Positions 37,965 to 46,404 of a stretch of DNA of 64,000 nt are shown one piece after another. This DNA is from an uncultured Lachnospiraceae bacterium. Its GTDB lineage: Bacteria > Bacillota > Clostridia > Lachnospirales > Lachnospiraceae. Position 1 is the stretch's first letter; each line of letters starts with the position of its first letter. Both the position numbers and the translations under genes were made by a program. The notes below the pieces were generated by a model. That model was not told the DNA's origin and made no database searches. It saw only the letters and a list, made by a program, of their open reading frames with translations. The stretch covers positions 1 to 64,000 of the forward strand of contig CANRMA010000013.1 of NCBI GenBank assembly GCA_947631625.1, written 5' to 3'.

Positions 37965-38336
37965 ATGAAAATAATAATCAGCAATTCATCTATGGAACCG
38001 ATCTATGAGCAGATAATAGGGCAGATCAAGGGAATGATAATAGACGGGAGTATTAAGGAAGACACGATGCTTCCGTCAGTGAGGTCGTTATCTAAGGATT
38101 TAAAGATAAGCGCCCTTACGGTCAAGAAGGCGTATGACGCTCTTGAAGATGAGGGTTTTATAGTTACCGTACATGGTAAAGGAAGTTTTGTGGTTGCCAA
38201 CAACCGGAATCTGGTGCGGGAAGAACAGAGAAAAAGAGCTGAGGATAAACTTGAAGAAGCAATCCGCGGATGCCGCAGCATAGGCATGAAAGATGCGGAG
38301 ATAAAGGAATTGTTTGATTTGATAATGGAGGAATAA
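37965..38336 (+). CDS. GntR-family regulator (YtrA type)
   Basis: 123 residues from ATG 37965; GAAAGG is 12 bases upstream. The winged helix-turn-helix occupies residues 10-75 (SMEPIYEQIIGQIKGMI, LPSVRSLSKDLKISALTVKKAYDALEDEGFI, GKGSFVV), followed by a short helical dimerisation tail of about 45 residues, as in the YtrA subfamily. These usually repress the ABC transporter operon they begin; two ABC genes follow directly. Ligand unknown. Confidence 0.93.
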   Translation: MKIIISNSSMEPIYEQIIGQIKGMIIDGSIKEDTMLPSVRSLSKDLKISALTVKKAYDALEDEGFIVTVHGKGSFVVANNRNLVREEQRKRAEDKLEEAIRGCRSIGMKDAEIKELFDLIMEE

Positions 38337-38339
38337 ACT

Positions 38340-39194
38340 ATGCTCGTACAACTTGACAATATGCGTAAATGCTATGGAAATTTTAATCTCGATTGTTCCA
38401 TTGAACTGAATGAAGGCAGGATAACAGGTATAGTAGGGCCTAACGGAGCCGGTAAAAGTACGATATTTAAAGCCGCTCTCGGTCTGATAAAGACGGACGG
38501 CGGGAGCGCAAAGATCTTAGGAAAAGACAGCCGTAAGCTTGTAGCCGCAGACAGAAGCCAAATAGGAGTTGTATTGGCGGAAAGCGGTTTCAACGGAATG
38601 CTCACAATAAATGACATAACGACTGTTATGGAATCTATGTATAAAACTTTTGATAAGAAAACATATCTTGAAAAGTGTGAAAGCTTCGGCTTGGAAAGGA
38701 ATAAAAAAATCAACGATTTTTCAACGGGAATGAAAGCTAAATTCAAGCTTCTTACGGCTATGAGCTACGGCGCGAAAGTACTGGTGTTGGACGAACCCAT
38801 GATAGGACTTGATTCTGTGGTAAGGAGCGAGCTTTTGGACGAGATTCGCGCATTTATGGATAAAGAGGACCGCGCGATACTGATAAGTTCGCATATTTCC
38901 TCAGATTTGGAGGGCCTTTGTGACGACTTATATTTTATAAAAGACGGTAAAATATTTTTTCATGAAGATACCGACGTTATCTTAGCCGATTATGCGGTTT
39001 TGAAGGTGAGCGAAGAACAATACGCCGATATCGACAAAACGCACATTTTATATCGTAAAAAAGAACCCTTCGGCTACAGCCTTTTAACAAAGGAAAGGCA
39101 GTATTATGCGGACAATTATAGGGGAATAGCTGTCGAACGCGGCAGTATAGATGATGTGGAGCTTATGATGGTAAAAGGAGAAAAGTGTTATTGA
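38340..39194 (+). CDS. ABC transporter ATP-binding protein of the GntR operon
   Basis: 284 residues. Walker A GPNGAGKST, signature FSTGMKAKFKLLTAM (a degenerate LSGGQ, normal for this group), Walker B VLVLDEPMIGLD, switch ISSHISSDLE. Starts 3 bases after the regulator stop. YtrB-like ATPases of this type drive exporters used under antibiotic or envelope stress. Confidence 0.92.
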   Translation: MLVQLDNMRKCYGNFNLDCSIELNEGRITGIVGPNGAGKSTIFKAALGLIKTDGGSAKILGKDSRKLVAADRSQIGVVLAESGFNGMLTINDITTVMESMYKTFDKKTYLEKCESFGLERNKKINDFSTGMKAKFKLLTAMSYGAKVLVLDEPMIGLDSVVRSELLDEIRAFMDKEDRAILISSHISSDLEGLCDDLYFIKDGKIFFHEDTDVILADYAVLKVSEEQYADIDKTHILYRKKEPFGYSLLTKERQYYADNYRGIAVERGSIDDVELMMVKGEKCY

Positions 39195-39271
39195 ATTTAA
39201 TTTGTATCGTGGAAGCCCGTTTTGCGGCTGACTTACGAGGCAATATAGTAAAAATGGAGGAAACGTAAATT

Positions 39272-39961
39272 ATGAGAGGATTATTAATAAAGGATATGCG
39301 CCTATTGTCCAAATATAAAAAAACATATGTTATTTATCTGCTTGTTATAGCGGCTATGATGATACGTTTAAACAATACTGATAATGTGGCTTTTATCGCA
39401 GGCTATACTATAATGATTGTGGGGATCTTTGTAACCAATACGATCTCAATGGACTATAACGGCCAATGCCTGCCCTATATTATGACGCTGCCCGTCACCA
39501 GGAAAACTTATGTGGCCGAAAAATATATTTTATATATGCTCAGCTCCTTCTTGAGCGCGTTTGCGGTAATGTTGATTTTTTCCCTGATAAAAATTTCAAG
39601 CGTGGATAAATTTGGAACATATCTGGTAGAGATTTTTCTATGCTACATTATAATCGGCACATATAATATGATAATGCTGCCCCTTCAGTTTAAATATAAT
39701 GACAGAGCCAGAAATATTTTGTTTATAATATTGGCTGTTTTGATAATAGCGGGAGTAACCATTTCTAATGCGAATAACAGCCTTATAGTTGAACGTCTGC
39801 ATCTGTCTGTATTTAAGACGGGGATGTCCGGTTTTGCAAAATGGCTTAATGAGCTTGAAAATCAGCCGTCGAAGCTGATATCGTTTTTTATCTTATGGCT
39901 CATATGCTGGGGAATTTCTTATCTTATAAGCGAGAGAGTCATTCAAAACCGAGAATTTTGA
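39272..39961 (+). CDS. ABC-2 permease-like membrane protein
   Basis: 229 residues with about six hydrophobic segments (first near 19-33). YIMTLPVTRKTYVAEKYILY is the cytoplasmic loop typical of ABC2_membrane proteins that pair with GntR-linked ATPases. AATGGAGG precedes the ATG. Third gene of the operon. Confidence 0.85.
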   Translation: MRGLLIKDMRLLSKYKKTYVIYLLVIAAMMIRLNNTDNVAFIAGYTIMIVGIFVTNTISMDYNGQCLPYIMTLPVTRKTYVAEKYILYMLSSFLSAFAVMLIFSLIKISSVDKFGTYLVEIFLCYIIIGTYNMIMLPLQFKYNDRARNILFIILAVLIIAGVTISNANNSLIVERLHLSVFKTGMSGFAKWLNELENQPSKLISFFILWLICWGISYLISERVIQNREF

Positions 39962-40123
39962 CATATATACGGATAATATGGGAATTGTTATAAAATACTG
40001 CGGATTTGTACAGATTTTTATAAGCGTTTTGGTAAATTTAGTCAGATGACATCTTGAAAAAGCGTATAAGCAATGCTAAACTAAGATAAAAGCATTGACT
40101 CTATGAGAAGGAGAGGGAAAACG

Positions 40124-41470
40124 ATGAGCAAAGTTACATTTGACTATTCCAAGGCGGCTTCCTTTGTCGGAGAGACAGAGATTGAATCTATGAAGAAGCT
40201 GACACTGGACGCAAAAGAGGTACTGGTAAAAAAGACAGGCGCAGGAAACGATTTTTTGGGGTGGATAGATCTTCCGGTGGATTATGATAAGGAAGAGTTT
40301 GCGAGGATCAAGAAAGCGGCCGCGAAGATACAGAGTGATTCGGAGGTTCTGCTTGTAATCGGTATCGGCGGTTCTTATCTTGGCGCAAGAGCGGCGATTG
40401 AATTTTTAAGACACAGTTTTTATAATATCGTGGATAAATCCATAAGAAAAACACCTGAAATTTATTTCGTAGGAAATTCCATAAGCTCTACTTATATCAA
40501 ACACCTGATCGACGTTATAGGAGACAGAGATTTCTCTATAAATATGATATCCAAGTCAGGCACGACGACCGAGCCTGCTATCGCATTCCGCGTATTTAAA
40601 GAAATGGCCGAGAAAAAATACGGCAAGGAAGGCGCGGCTAAGAGAATTTACGCGACGACTGACAAGGCAAGAGGCTCGCTTAAAAACCTTGCAAACGAAG
40701 AAGGTTACGAAAGCTTCGTAGTTCCCGATGACGTAGGCGGACGTTTTTCAGTGCTTACCGCAGTAGGACTTCTTCCGATAGCCGTATCGGGCGCGGATAT
40801 AGACAAGCTTATGGAAGGCGCGGCGGAAGGGAGAAAAATGGCGCTTGAGAACGCTTTTGAAGATAATGACGCGCTCAAATATGCCGCACTGCGTAACATT
40901 ATGCTCCGCAAAGGCAAAGGCGTTGAGATCCTTGCCAATTATGAGCCGAGAGTCCACTATGTTTCCGAATGGTGGAAACAGTTATACGGCGAGTCTGAAG
41001 GCAAAGACAAAAAAGGTATTTTCCCGGCGAGCGTAGATCTGACCACAGACCTTCATTCTATGGGACAGTTTATTCAGGACGGCGCAAGAATAATGTTTGA
41101 AACCGTTATAAATATCGAAAAGAGTTCGGAAGAAATACTTATCGGCGAGGAACCGGTCGACCTTGACGGACTTAACTATCTGGCGGGAAAGAACGTGGAT
41201 TTCGTAAATAAGAGCGCGATGAACGGTACTATTCTGGCGCATACCGACGGACAGGTGCCGAACTTTATCGTAAATGTTCCCGAAGTCAATGAGTTTTATC
41301 TTGGCGAACTTTTCTACTTCTTTGAGTTTGCCTGCGGCGTAAGCGGATATTTACTTGGAGTTAATCCGTTCAATCAGCCCGGAGTTGAGAGCTATAAGAA
41401 GAACATGTTCGCGCTCCTTGGCAAGCCGGGATATGAGGCACAGAGAGAAGAACTGCTTAAGAGATTATAA
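40124..41470 (+). CDS. pgi: glucose-6-phosphate isomerase
   Basis: 448 residues from ATG 40124 ([10 protein letters not shown]), with AGGAGAGGG upstream. Short Firmicutes-type PGI. Landmarks: [48 protein letters not shown], the active-site region [13 protein letters not shown] and the C-terminal [21 protein letters not shown]. Interconverts glucose 6-phosphate and fructose 6-phosphate. Monocistronic, with a terminator downstream. Confidence 0.98.
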   Translation: MSKVTFDYSKAASFVGETEIESMKKLTLDAKEVLVKKTGAGNDFLGWIDLPVDYDKEEFARIKKAAAKIQSDSEVLLVIGIGGSYLGARAAIEFLRHSFYNIVDKSIRKTPEIYFVGNSISSTYIKHLIDVIGDRDFSINMISKSGTTTEPAIAFRVFKEMAEKKYGKEGAAKRIYATTDKARGSLKNLANEEGYESFVVPDDVGGRFSVLTAVGLLPIAVSGADIDKLMEGAAEGRKMALENAFEDNDALKYAALRNIMLRKGKGVEILANYEPRVHYVSEWWKQLYGESEGKDKKGIFPASVDLTTDLHSMGQFIQDGARIMFETVINIEKSSEEILIGEEPVDLDGLNYLAGKNVDFVNKSAMNGTILAHTDGQVPNFIVNVPEVNEFYLGELFYFFEFACGVSGYLLGVNPFNQPGVESYKKNMFALLGKPGYEAQREELLKRL

Positions 41471-41550
41471 AAGGCGGGCCCTCCGGGAAGTAAGAAAGCG
41501 GGGGTTGGATATCGCATATCGTGATAGGATTAGCGCACAGCAGACAAAAT

Positions 41551-41576
41551 ATAAGCGGGCAGAATCGGGCCCGCTT
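41551..41576 (+). terminator. terminator after pgi
   Basis: AAGCGGGC, loop AGAATCGG, GCCCGCTT, followed by a T-rich stretch. Confidence 0.75.
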
Positions 41577-41617
41577 ATGTTTTGTCGTTCCTGTTAATAG
41601 AAAGAGGGAACAATAAC

Positions 41618-41683
41618 ATGAGAGATGCAGTATTTACATTTGAAATTATGGGATTAATCAAGACAAAAAAGAGGATTTGTTGA
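41618..41683 (+). pseudogene. 21-residue truncated ORF at island edge
   Basis: AAAGAGGGA followed by an ATG and the peptide MRDAVFTFEIMGLIKTKKRIC, then TGA. A good ribosome site with almost no reading frame suggests the start of a gene whose remainder was lost when the neighbouring island inserted. Too short to identify. Confidence 0.35.
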
Positions 41684-41707
41684 GGGAAACTGCTCTACAA
41701 TAGCTTT

Positions 41708-42073
41708 TTATGATTTTATATATTCGTTCCAATCTAATGTAGACCAACCACCAATTGGTGTTAATGGACGCAATGGTGTTAATGGTGTCAGTGGATGTAA
41801 TGGTGTTAACGGACACAATGGCACCATTGGTATTGTTGGTGCCATTAAAACATTTACACCAAACGGAATGCTTCCTTCAATCCATGCTACAGGTCTTCCT
41901 TTTTTATCAACGTATGTTCCATTTATAAAACCACCTAGCCAACGAGCAGATTTTGAGAAAAAATACCCATTATTTATAAATCCAATCCATTGCATTTCTT
42001 TGCTAAATACATTCTTCTTTTGAGATTCATACCACCCAACAAGTACACAGTTTCTATTAAATATAGCTTTCAC
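41708..42073 (-). CDS. 4-fold beta-flower domain protein
   Basis: 121 residues from a GTG at 42073 with AGGAGAG 5 bases upstream. The N-terminal ~68 residues hold four similar beta motifs: NCVLVGWYE..KNVFS, QWIGFINNGYFFS, RWLGGFINGTYVD and RPVAWIEGS. This matches the 4-fold beta-flower family. The C-terminal part is a PLTPLHPLTPLTPLRPLTPI repeat followed by GGWSTLDWNEYI, encoded by imperfect 9/18-base repeats. Only 9 bases separate it from the HEPN gene upstream, so the two form an operon. Function unknown; such domains are found near conflict genes. Family call from memory. Confidence 0.75.
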   Translation of the reverse strand: MKAIFNRNCVLVGWYESQKKNVFSKEMQWIGFINNGYFFSKSARWLGGFINGTYVDKKGRPVAWIEGSIPFGVNVLMAPTIPMVPLCPLTPLHPLTPLTPLRPLTPIGGWSTLDWNEYIKS

Positions 42074-42082
42074 AATTCTCTC

Positions 42083-43876
42083 CTATATTAAATTTAATAT
42101 ACCAGTACAAAACAATCCAACTTCTAATACTAGATATTTTCCAGTCTTCTTTTTACCATTCGCTAAATCAACAAATTGTTGATAATTATCTTTAATGATT
42201 TCAAAAATTATTTCAATTTGATCAACATTCTTTTCCTCTGTAGTTCTGATAATTTCAGCTACAAATTCCGACAAGTAATCTTCTAAATGCTCAATGTACC
42301 TTATCATCTTAACATCTTCTAATGCCGCTGTATGCGCAATTGCATTTCTGATTCTATATAATCTACTCAGCTGTTGTCTAACATTCTTGTAGTGTTTCAT
42401 AATAGAACTAACCATTCTCTCACCATCCACAGCTTGCTTTTGCAATTCCATACATCTGTACGCCAACAACGAATTAACTTTACATTTATTAAGTAACTCT
42501 GAATATAACTGTTCATTTTTAAATATTGATAAAATATTTTTTACTAATTGATATTTATCAGGATTCTTAATCGGATACGTTTGAGATGAAAATTTTAAAT
42601 CAACTCCACACCTAATACAGTCTTCCGCAAAGTTTCGATATTTCCTATATACATATCTATTGCATAAAGCAGCTGGTACAGTTTCCAATACATTGCTAAT
42701 AATATTATCATACACGTCTGATCTACATAACGATTCCAAGGCTACCCACATATTCATATACTTTTCTTCAATGGCATATGATGCCTTACTCATATTGGCA
42801 TAACTATATGTAGCATTTAATCTTACTTTCAATGTACCTTCGCCATGTATAATAGAAAGTGACTCTCTAAGTGTTTTAGCTGCTCCTTCTAAATATGCAT
42901 AAGTTCCATACAAATCTTTTGAACTTATTTTCTTCCATTGTTGCAAACTTATATTTATTGCAGTCCAACTTATATCTTTAATATTCCATGCCTCTATTAC
43001 GTTATAAAAACTAAACATATTCAGAAGGTTTGCATATTTTGAAAGAGCAATGTGTGATGCAGAATAATAATCAAACGCTAAAACAGATACATCTAAATAT
43101 TTCACATCGGTAGAAAAACCACTAATATAGCTATATGTAGAACTTAATTCTTCAATGCTTGATACGTTTATTCCCATAGATTTGATATTTTCAATAAGTT
43201 TTTCTTCAACGCTTTCATGTGTAGACTTATTTGCAATTATTCTTACCTTCAATGGAATTAAAACATGATACTCATCTGGTTGACTTTTTAATATCTTTTC
43301 TTTAAATATATCCCACTTGGAAATATCACTTTTAGAATCAATCAAAATATCAACAAAATCATATAATGCAGTTGTTGACCATCCACGCATAACACAATTA
43401 CTAACTACACGATTGGCATTTTCAATAATCTCCCTTATGTCTCCATTATTAAGACTACTTTCTAACTCATTCACAAGTTTTTCAAAATAGTCTACTGCAA
43501 TTTGATTATATATATATTCAAGTTGATATCTCATTGCCCTTTGTTGTGCATCAGTTTCCACTGGTGCTGCCAAATGGTTTATCAATACATTCCAATATGT
43601 AAAATAATATTTTTTCAACACCGGATCATCTTTTATGATGCTCATCGCTTCAGACTTACATTCATTGATATTATGATTACTTGTATGAACTCCACGTAAT
43701 CGGTTGTTTAGAACATCAACTAATTCACTGATTGCTGACAGAGAATTCATAATCTTGTATTGATACGAATCAAGTGTCCGAAAATCTGTCAATTCTTTCC
43801 ACACCTGATAGAGCACTAAATATTTCTCATCTATACCTCTCCGTAATAATTCATCATCGTTTGTATTATTTTTCAT
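42083..43876 (-). CDS. Apea-like HEPN domain protein
   Basis: 597 residues from ATG 43876, preceded by TTGAGG 8 bases upstream; an in-frame ATG at 43900 has no site. The C-terminal part is HEPN-like: EKYMNMWVALESLCRS (the family's helix before the core), then at about residues 510-515 the RNAIAH motif, an R-x4-H active site as in HEPN ribonucleases. The ~350-residue N-terminal part is helical and unrecognised. HEPN proteins are common RNA-cutting effectors of abortive infection and toxin-antitoxin loci. Low G+C compared with the flanking core genes supports acquisition. Role in defence is inference. Confidence 0.75.
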   Translation of the reverse strand: MKNNTNDDELLRRGIDEKYLVLYQVWKELTDFRTLDSYQYKIMNSLSAISELVDVLNNRLRGVHTSNHNINECKSEAMSIIKDDPVLKKYYFTYWNVLINHLAAPVETDAQQRAMRYQLEYIYNQIAVDYFEKLVNELESSLNNGDIREIIENANRVVSNCVMRGWSTTALYDFVDILIDSKSDISKWDIFKEKILKSQPDEYHVLIPLKVRIIANKSTHESVEEKLIENIKSMGINVSSIEELSSTYSYISGFSTDVKYLDVSVLAFDYYSASHIALSKYANLLNMFSFYNVIEAWNIKDISWTAINISLQQWKKISSKDLYGTYAYLEGAAKTLRESLSIIHGEGTLKVRLNATYSYANMSKASYAIEEKYMNMWVALESLCRSDVYDNIISNVLETVPAALCNRYVYRKYRNFAEDCIRCGVDLKFSSQTYPIKNPDKYQLVKNILSIFKNEQLYSELLNKCKVNSLLAYRCMELQKQAVDGERMVSSIMKHYKNVRQQLSRLYRIRNAIAHTAALEDVKMIRYIEHLEDYLSEFVAEIIRTTEEKNVDQIEIIFEIIKDNYQQFVDLANGKKKTGKYLVLEVGLFCTGILNLI

Positions 43877-44164
43877 ATTTGGCCTCAATTTTCTTGACAT
43901 ATATGTCAGACTATTATATAGTTATATTGTAGATAAATCTATATATAGAAGAGACTCGTTTAGAATTGTATGAGGCAATGCCCGCCTTTCTTTACCTGTC
44001 TCTTTTTTCTTTTCATATGCTATCCTTAGTATAATCTTTAACTTCCATGCTTTCAATCCCTATATTTTAACTTTACAAACGATTCTATCTTAATGCCAAC
44101 TTATAATAATAAACCACTTTAATAAACGACAAAGTTCATCAGGCTTTAGTTTCTTGACACCGTT

Positions 44165-44542
44165 TTGACACTACTTTTTACTGATTACTTAATAATAATA
44201 GTAGTCTTACCGGAGCTTGCTATAAATTATTCATATTTATATGATTCTGATCGTATAATTTCAGAAATGCAACTGTCGCATTTATTCGCCGCCAATCGTC
44301 GGAAAAATAATTCGCCAATCGTCGGCTTTATCTTTGAAACGCTCTGTATCAGAGATCTTCGTGTTTTTGCAGACGCTCTGAATGGGGAGGTTTACCACTA
44401 TCGGGATAAAGACGGACAGGAGTGTGACGCGGTCATTCATTTGAGAAACGGTCGGTACGGTCTTATAGAAATTAAACTTGGCGGCGACAAATTAATTGAG
44501 GACGGCGTATATATAGTTCCTATCGGCTGCTTGAAAAACTGA
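44165..44542 (+). pseudogene. C-terminal fragment of a DUF4143 AAA ATPase
   Basis: The readable similarity begins around 44240 (ISEMQLSHLFAANRR) and includes VGFIFETLCIRDLRVFADAL, GEVYHYRDKDGQECDAVIHL and YGLIEIKLGGDKLIE, the PD-(D/E)XK-like C-terminal half of AAA_14/DUF4143 ATPases. It then jumps to EDGVYIVPIGCLKN, the usual extreme C-terminus, so about 40-50 residues are deleted internally. The N-terminal ATPase half is missing. A broken gene. Confidence 0.8.
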
Positions 44543-44546
44543 TTTA

Positions 44547-44651
44547 TTAAAACAGCCGTCCGTCTTTCATAAAATAGAGCAGTTCGTCAGAAATGGTCTG
44601 CATGAAGCTTGATTTGCTGCATCTTCTGATACCGGTAATTACCTTGATAAA
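44547..44651 (-). pseudogene. N-terminal shard of an AAA_14 ATPase
   Basis: On the minus strand the codons read FIKVITGIRRCSKSSFMQTI and end GRLF-stop. This matches the start of AAA_14/DUF4143 ATPases (IKVITGIRRCGKST), with the Walker A Gly and Thr changed to Ser (CSKSS). No start codon and no downstream domain remain. It is oriented opposite to the C-terminal fragment only 5 bases away. Confidence 0.6.
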
Positions 44652-45028
44652 TATACGTTAACTCGCAAGCGTGTTGTCTATTGTTTATTAAGGGTGTGCG
44701 TATTTATATCAATATAATTTATAAAAATTATAGAAGAAAAAATTACAGGCGTTATTCAAAAAGAGAACCTATAAATTAATAATTATCCCTTGAAAAAATA
44801 TACACATTATGATATTATAATCGAAATAAAACAAATCTTGGTTCTAAATTATGATAACTGTTAATTGAATATACAGCTACATAATCCGGCAGTTCTGCCA
44901 GGAATCCACTTTTTGTTTGGCAGGATTGCGCGGCTTGGGGCATATGATATGCCCGGTCTTTTTCAAGTTCGCCACTCCTGCGCGCTAAAATAACATATCC
45001 ATAATGCAAAGGAGGACGAAAAGATAAC
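44652..45028. other. intergenic region upstream of second Rpn gene
   Basis: About 375 AT-rich bases with no gene. It holds a perfect 17-base palindrome, GGGCATATGATATGCCC at 44938-44954, shortly before the nuclease gene, and the ribosome site AAAGGAGG at 45008. Confidence 0.5.
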
Positions 45029-46096
45029 TTGAATGAAAAAACTGAATTAAAGAAAGATCTGCCGGGGAAAGACCGCAGGGTGCAAAATATTTTGTCAAAA
45101 CACATTGACACTTTTGACCAAAATAAAGTATCACTGGACAGTTCGTGTAAGAAGCTGCTTTCAAATAAAAGCATCCTGGCATGGATACTGAAATACTGCG
45201 CGGAAGAATATTCGGCCTGCAGCATAAAAGAGATCGAAGAAACGTATATAGAGGGAAATCCCGAAATATCGAAGGCAGCGCTGCACATGGATGAAGGCAT
45301 TGAAGACCCGGAAGATTTTTCGGAAATGATAGAAGGCTTACGCAATGAAAATTCATCAATGCTTGAGGGAACGGTGACTTATGATGTTATATTTAATGCC
45401 GCCAGATCTCCGAAACCATACGGTTCACTGGGAATGATAGTAAACATAGAAGCGCAGACGAAATTTTACGCAGGCTATCCGCTTACCAAACGCGGAATAT
45501 ATTACGGGGGAAGAATGATATCCTCACAATACGGAAGCGTATTTGCCGAAAGCCATTATGAAAAGCTGAGGAAAGTATACAGCATATGGATATGCTTAAA
45601 TCCTCCAAAATACCGAAGAAACAGCATAAATCAATATTCATTCTGCGAAAAAAGGCTGATAGGTAATGTAAAAGAGAAAAAGGAAAACTACGATCTTATC
45701 ACAGTGATAATGATATGCCTTGGCGACGAAGACAGCCCGGACTGCAGCAGCCTGATACGGCTGCTGTCGGTACTGTTTTCTCAAAAGAAGAATGCAGAAG
45801 AAAAGAAAGAGATACTGGAAAAAGAATTTAATATACCAATGACCGAAGAACTAAGAGAGGAGATGCGAAAAATGTGCGATTACAGTGATTATGTAGAAGA
45901 ACTGGGCATTAAAAAAGGACGTAAAGCCGGACTTGAAAAAGGTCGCAGAGAAGGCCACAGACTCGGCGAGCAGCTTATGTCAACCTTAATAAAACGCCTG
46001 TTTGCCGACGGCAGGACAGAAGATGTATTGCTTGCAGTAAACGACGAACAGGCCAGAAAACTTTTATATAAGGAATACGGCCTGTCTTATCGTTAA
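45029..46096 (+). CDS. Rpn-family PD-(D/E)XK nuclease (putative transposase)
   Basis: 355 residues from a TTG at 45029, the first usable start after AAAGGAGG (13-base gap, so the start is uncertain). PD-(D/E)XK core: VTYDVIFNAARS, then LGMIVNIEAQTKFYAGYPLTKRG, with the Asp and Glu-x-Gln of the Rpn family. YSIWICLNPP and a long charged tail with GIKKGRKAGLEKGRREGHRLG follow. It is of a different subgroup from the gene at 5877 (longer spacing, YxxRxxYY motif KRGIYYGGRMISSQ). Like that gene it lies beside an accessory island. Confidence 0.85.
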   Translation: MNEKTELKKDLPGKDRRVQNILSKHIDTFDQNKVSLDSSCKKLLSNKSILAWILKYCAEEYSACSIKEIEETYIEGNPEISKAALHMDEGIEDPEDFSEMIEGLRNENSSMLEGTVTYDVIFNAARSPKPYGSLGMIVNIEAQTKFYAGYPLTKRGIYYGGRMISSQYGSVFAESHYEKLRKVYSIWICLNPPKYRRNSINQYSFCEKRLIGNVKEKKENYDLITVIMICLGDEDSPDCSSLIRLLSVLFSQKKNAEEKKEILEKEFNIPMTEELREEMRKMCDYSDYVEELGIKKGRKAGLEKGRREGHRLGEQLMSTLIKRLFADGRTEDVLLAVNDEQARKLLYKEYGLSYR

Positions 46097-46214
46097 AATA
46101 CCGTACAAAAGCCCATATAAAAGCCCGTTATAATGGCAACAGGCAGAAGCGCAGAAGAAGTAATGTTCTCATATTCTGCTTAAGGGTGATTTTAATATCA
46201 GCTCACAATAAAAT

Positions 46215-46310
46215 ATATGAATTGAAGATCCAAATTGAAGATCCAAATTGAAAATCCGAATTAAATATCCGAACTAAATATCCAAACTAAATATCCAAAT
46301 TAAATATCTT
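46215..46310. repeat. 13-bp tandem array
   Basis: About seven units drifting from GAAGATCCAAATT to AAATATCCAAACT, directly upstream of the surface-protein promoter. Confidence 0.85.
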
Positions 46311-46327
46311 AAACGATAAATATTGTA

Positions 46328-46356
46328 TTGAACCACAAATAGTAGTATCATATATA
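46328..46356 (+). promoter_or_regulatory. predicted promoter of the surface-protein gene
   Basis: TTGAAC at 46328, 17-base spacer, TATATA at 46351-46356. Confidence 0.6.
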
Positions 46357-46404
46357 AATATACAATCATTCATTTTATTAAAAAACAGGAAGGAGAATAT
46401 TATT

